DNA of 37,449 bases from Fidelibacterota bacterium (GTDB lineage Bacteria > Fidelibacterota > Marinisomatia > SCGC-AAA003-L08 > JACNLC01). Both the position numbers and the translations under genes were made by a program. The notes under the pieces were generated by a model. That model was not told where the DNA came from. It saw nothing but the letters and a program-made list of their open reading frames with translations, and ran no database searches. This document shows positions 34,861 through 37,449 of the stretch, one piece after another. The stretch is from assembly GCA_018657495.1 (NCBI GenBank), contig JABHXA010000019.1, positions 1 through 37,449 on the forward strand, in the 5' to 3' direction. Within the stretch, counting starts at the first letter, position 1, and each line of letters starts with the position of its first letter.

Positions 34861-36207
34861 ATGGTTAAAAAATTTATTAAAATATTTTTGATTGGCGTTG
34901 GTATTTTTTGGATATGTATACAAACAATGTATGCCCAAATAGTTCAGCCGGTGCATATTCAGGAATTAGAAAATCACCGGAATGATATTATCCCATATTC
35001 TGAAATTGATCGCCAGGTTACTATGCAGCCTCAAAATCGTATTCGTTCAAGAAACTTAACTTCCGAGATAATTGGCTACCTGCCTTACTGGATGTACAGT
35101 GCTTATCCTGATTTGAGATATGATTTGCTTACTCAGATAAATTATTTTTCAGCAGAACTAAACCAATATGGTGATATAATAAACTCACACAACTGGGCCA
35201 ATTTAGGGCTTATTGAATATGCACAATCACAGGGTGTTAAAGTGAAATTGACTGCCGTTTTATTTGATGCCGATGAATTGACAGTCTTACTTAGTAGTGT
35301 AGTCAATCGTCAAAATGCCATTGATAATCTTTTGACTGCAGTTGCTGAGGTAAATGCAGATGGTGTTGATATTGACTTTGAAACACTTCCATTACATCAG
35401 CGCGAAAATCTCGTAATATTTATGACAGATTTGGTAGAAACATTCCATTCGCAGATTCCAGAATCAATTGTTACAATGGCCACACCTCCAGTAGATTGGA
35501 GTGGGGCCTGGGATTACAATAGTCTTGCCAATATTACAGATGGGTTATTTATCATGGGGTATAACTATCATTGGTCAGGCAGCGGATCTGCAGGTCCAGT
35601 CAGCCCTTTAGGTGGATTCTATTATGACTTGGAGTATACAGTAGACGACTATCTTTATTATACGAATAATAATTCTGAAAAATTGATATTGGGATTGCCA
35701 TATTTTGGTTATGACTGGCCAGTTGAAAATGATATAATGTATTCGTTTACAACCGGTATTGCCTCTTCAAGAACGTATTCATCCGTCCGGGAGTTAGCAT
35801 CTATTCATAGTTATGTTTGGGATGAGTCATCTAATTCACAATGGATTCCCTATTTTAACGATCAGTGGAGGCAATGTTGGTATGATGACAGCCTTAGCCT
35901 TTCAGAAAAGTATATATTTGCTAATGATCGCCAGCTGTCTGGTATTGGGATTTGGGCTTTGGGTTATGATGATGGATTTGAAGATTTATGGGGAGCGTTG
36001 GAGGCGCAATTTAGTGGATGTGAATCAACTGGTGATGTAAACCTAGACGGATCACTTGATATTTTGGATATTATCATGATGATAGCAAATATTCTTGAAG
36101 GTTTGACATTATCAGAAACACAATATTGTCAGGGGGATATTAATTCTGATTCTATAATTGATATTACTGATATTATCATTATTATCAGCTTGATATTAGA
36201 TTCTTAA
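34861..36207 (+). CDS. Secreted glycoside hydrolase family 18 protein with C-terminal dockerin
   Basis: 448 aa. A signal peptide ends near residue 25 (IFLIGVGIFWICIQTMYAQ). The GH18 TIM barrel starts at IIGYLPYWMYS (70-80) and carries the catalytic motif DGVDIDFE (167-174) with Glu174 as proton donor. Later barrel strands are FIMGYNYHWSG and GIGIWALGYDDG. GH18 includes chitinases, peptidoglycan-type glucosaminidases and SpoIIP/YaaH-like spore enzymes, and the substrate is not clear. At 391-448 two dockerin-type calcium repeats follow, GDVNLDGSLDILDII (391-405) and GDINSDSIIDITDII (425-439), with C387 and C423 before each. No type IX sorting tail is present. The start has no obvious ribosome binding site. 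It lies 46 bp after cysS. Confidence 0.87.
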   Translation: MVKKFIKIFLIGVGIFWICIQTMYAQIVQPVHIQELENHRNDIIPYSEIDRQVTMQPQNRIRSRNLTSEIIGYLPYWMYSAYPDLRYDLLTQINYFSAELNQYGDIINSHNWANLGLIEYAQSQGVKVKLTAVLFDADELTVLLSSVVNRQNAIDNLLTAVAEVNADGVDIDFETLPLHQRENLVIFMTDLVETFHSQIPESIVTMATPPVDWSGAWDYNSLANITDGLFIMGYNYHWSGSGSAGPVSPLGGFYYDLEYTVDDYLYYTNNNSEKLILGLPYFGYDWPVENDIMYSFTTGIASSRTYSSVRELASIHSYVWDESSNSQWIPYFNDQWRQCWYDDSLSLSEKYIFANDRQLSGIGIWALGYDDGFEDLWGALEAQFSGCESTGDVNLDGSLDILDIIMMIANILEGLTLSETQYCQGDINSDSIIDITDIIIIISLILDS

Positions 36208-36400
36208 TTTCGCATATATCGGCCTAACTTGACCTTTTGGTTTTGATATCAAATAGCGACGCAATTTACTGCCTGAATTTTCAATAAATAATCTTACCAA
36301 AATAATAATTTAATTTTCAAATCTTCATTGCATGATAATTATTTATTGCCCTACATTATTGGGCTCTGCATTGCGTTGATTTTATCAATTTGCATAATAT
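36208..36400. other. AT-rich region upstream of the tRNA-tuf operon
   Basis: 193 bp with no gene. It must contain the promoter for the tRNA cluster, since the first tRNA starts at 36401. A TTGCGT-16-CATAAT pair at 36371-36398 looks like a promoter, but it would start transcription inside the tRNA, so the real one is probably further upstream. I cannot place it. Confidence 0.35.
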
Positions 36401-36474
36401 GCCATTGTAGCTCAGTTGGCCAGAGCGGCTGATTTGTAATCAGCGGGTCGGGGGTTCGAATCCCTCCAATGGCT
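36401..36474 (+). tRNA. tRNA-Thr (anticodon TGT)
   Basis: Full cloverleaf: acceptor GCCATTG/CAATGGC, D stem GCTC/GAGC, anticodon stem GCTGA/TCAGC around the loop TTTGTAA, and T arm with TTCGAAT. Anticodon TGT reads ACA. The discriminator base is T and the CCA tail is not encoded. It corresponds to thrU in the E. coli tufB operon. Confidence 0.97.
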
Positions 36475-36500
36475 CACGTTTTTTAGAATATAATTTTATG

Positions 36501-36587
36501 GGGTCGGTGGCCGAGTGGTCAATGGCAGCAGACTGTAAATCTGCCGGCGTAACGCCTACGGTGGTTCAAATCCATCCCGGCCCACCA
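36501..36587 (+). tRNA. tRNA-Tyr (anticodon GTA)
   Basis: Class II tRNA with a long variable arm (CGGCGTAACGCC). Acceptor GGGTCGG pairs with CCGGCCC. Anticodon stem GCAGA/TCTGC encloses the loop CTGTAAA. The discriminator is A and the CCA is encoded here, unlike the three other tRNAs in the cluster. Confidence 0.97.
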
Positions 36588-36591
36588 TTAA

Positions 36592-36664
36592 GCGGGAGTA
36601 GCTCAGTTGGTAGAGCATCAGCCTTCCAAGCTGAGGGTCGTGGGTTCGAGTCTCATCTCCCGCT
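36592..36664 (+). tRNA. tRNA-Gly (anticodon TCC)
   Basis: Acceptor GCGGGAG/CTCCCGC, D stem GCTC/GAGC, anticodon stem TCAGC/GCTGA with the loop CTTCCAA, and T loop TTCGAGT. Anticodon TCC reads GGA and GGG. Discriminator T; CCA not encoded. It begins 4 bp after tRNA-Tyr. Confidence 0.97.
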
Positions 36665-36669
36665 CACTG

Positions 36670-36741
<72 letters not shown>

Positions 36742-36800
36742 CATAATAGAGTCGATATAAAACAGATAAATTTTTTAATACTTTCGGAGGCTACAAGAAA

Positions 36801-37449
36801 ATGGCAAAGGCAAAATTTGAAAGAACCAAACCGCATGTTAACGTTGGCACAATAGGCCACGTTGATCATGGTAAAACGACCTTAACAGCGGCAATCACCA
36901 AGGTGTTGGCTGTAGATGGTTTGGCTGAAATAACAGATTTTGATCAAATCGATAACGCTCCAGAGGAGCGTGAGAGAGGGATCACTATAAATACCGCACA
37001 TGTTGAGTATGAGACAGTTAATCGTCACTATGCTCACGTAGATTGTCCTGGTCACGCTGATTATATTAAGAACATGATAACCGGTGCAGCTCAGATGGAT
37101 GGAGCAATCCTTGTAGTGGCTGCAACGGATGGTCCAATGCAGCAAACCAGAGAACATTTACTCCTTGCTCGTCAGGTAAACGTTCCATCTATTGTAATTT
37201 ACATGAATAAGGTTGATCAGGTAGATGATGAAGAGCTTCTTGACCTTGTTGAAATGGAATTAAGAGAATTACTTGATGAATATGGATTTCCTGGTGATGA
37301 TACACCTATTATCCGAGGTTCAGCATTGAACGCCCTTAATGGTGATGCAGGTGCTGATGCATCAATTACAGAATTGATGGAAGCAGTTGATACGTATATT
37401 CCACAACCAGCACGCGAAGTAGATAAACCATTTCTAATGCCAGTTGAGG
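36801..37449 (+). CDS. tuf: Elongation factor Tu (3' end outside window)
   Basis: The first 216 codons are present and the frame is open to the right edge. It delivers aminoacyl-tRNA to the ribosome with GTP. GTPase motifs: [16 protein letters not shown] (17-32), the switch I region [21 protein letters not shown] (81-88) and [19 protein letters not shown] at 36785-36790 is a strong ribosome binding site before ATG 36801. In the near-universal GPMPQTREH block the second Pro is Gln ([10 protein letters not shown]114). The gene follows four tRNAs in the conserved tufB-operon order. Confidence 0.97.
   Translation, partial: MAKAKFERTKPHVNVGTIGHVDHGKTTLTAAITKVLAVDGLAEITDFDQIDNAPEERERGITINTAHVEYETVNRHYAHVDCPGHADYIKNMITGAAQMDGAILVVAATDGPMQQTREHLLLARQVNVPSIVIYMNKVDQVDDEELLDLVEMELRELLDEYGFPGDDTPIIRGSALNALNGDAGADASITELMEAVDTYIPQPAREVDKPFLMPVE

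Noticed and set aside
36371..36398. TTGCGT/CATAAT promoter for the tRNA operon
   Set aside because: Transcription would begin inside the first tRNA, leaving no 5' leader for RNase P processing.

Overview
This window looks like a chromosomal segment of an AT-rich, anaerobic or facultatively anaerobic bacterium. Two traits point to the FCB side of the tree: a C-terminal FlgD-like/T9SS type A sorting domain with the NYPNPFNP signature at the left edge, and a secreted glycoside hydrolase that ends in a dockerin repeat. Marinimicrobia or Calditrichota-like is my best guess. It is an inference from signatures, not a phylogeny.

Layout. (1) 1-434 is the tail of a secreted protein with a sorting domain, followed by a strong terminator. 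(2) 435-1456 has no gene and carries a tandem array of about 121-bp units with hairpin cores, plus a damaged copy of the terminator region. (3) 1457-22332 is about 21 kb of uninterrupted plus-strand genes for anaerobic aromatic degradation. It encodes a class I ATP-dependent benzoyl-CoA reductase (four subunits) and a small Cys-rich protein. Next come an AMP-forming acyl-CoA ligase, a lone 2-hydroxyacyl-CoA dehydratase-type subunit, a ketopantoate-reductase-family dehydrogenase and a third BadF/BcrA-type ATPase. These are followed by a thiolase, the Had, Oah and Dch enzymes that open the ring, a dehydrogenase/hydratase fusion, an SDR, a second thiolase, and the three subunits of a molybdenum 4-hydroxybenzoyl-CoA reductase. 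(4) 22385-23454 is a minus-strand upp-ypeA pair. (5) 23828-25210 is tyrosine phenol-lyase. (6) 25499-34814 is housekeeping: yebC, ruvC, ruvA, gcvT, ftsK, a LolA-like protein, a flippase-like membrane protein, ddl and cysS. (7) 34861-36207 is a secreted GH18 protein with a dockerin. (8) 36401 to the end is tRNA-Thr(TGT), tRNA-Tyr(GTA), tRNA-Gly(TCC), tRNA-Thr(GGT) and a truncated tuf, the same order as thrU-tyrU-glyT-thrT-tufB of E. coli.

How the genes fit together. 4-Hydroxybenzoyl-CoA is reductively dehydroxylated to benzoyl-CoA (HcrABC). Benzoyl-CoA is dearomatised to the 1,5-dienoyl-CoA (Bcr/Bzd), then hydrated (Dch), oxidised (Had) and hydrolytically opened (Oah) to 3-hydroxypimelyl-CoA. 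The fusion enzyme, the SDR and the two thiolases can carry out beta-oxidation towards glutaryl-CoA, and from crotonyl-CoA to acetyl-CoA. Tyrosine phenol-lyase, about 1.5 kb downstream, would produce phenol, a classic precursor of 4-hydroxybenzoate. This suggests, without proving, a route from tyrosine through phenol to benzoyl-CoA. Not found in the window: phenol carboxylation genes, glutaryl-CoA dehydrogenase, a dedicated ferredoxin, a molybdenum cofactor chaperone, a transporter and a regulator.
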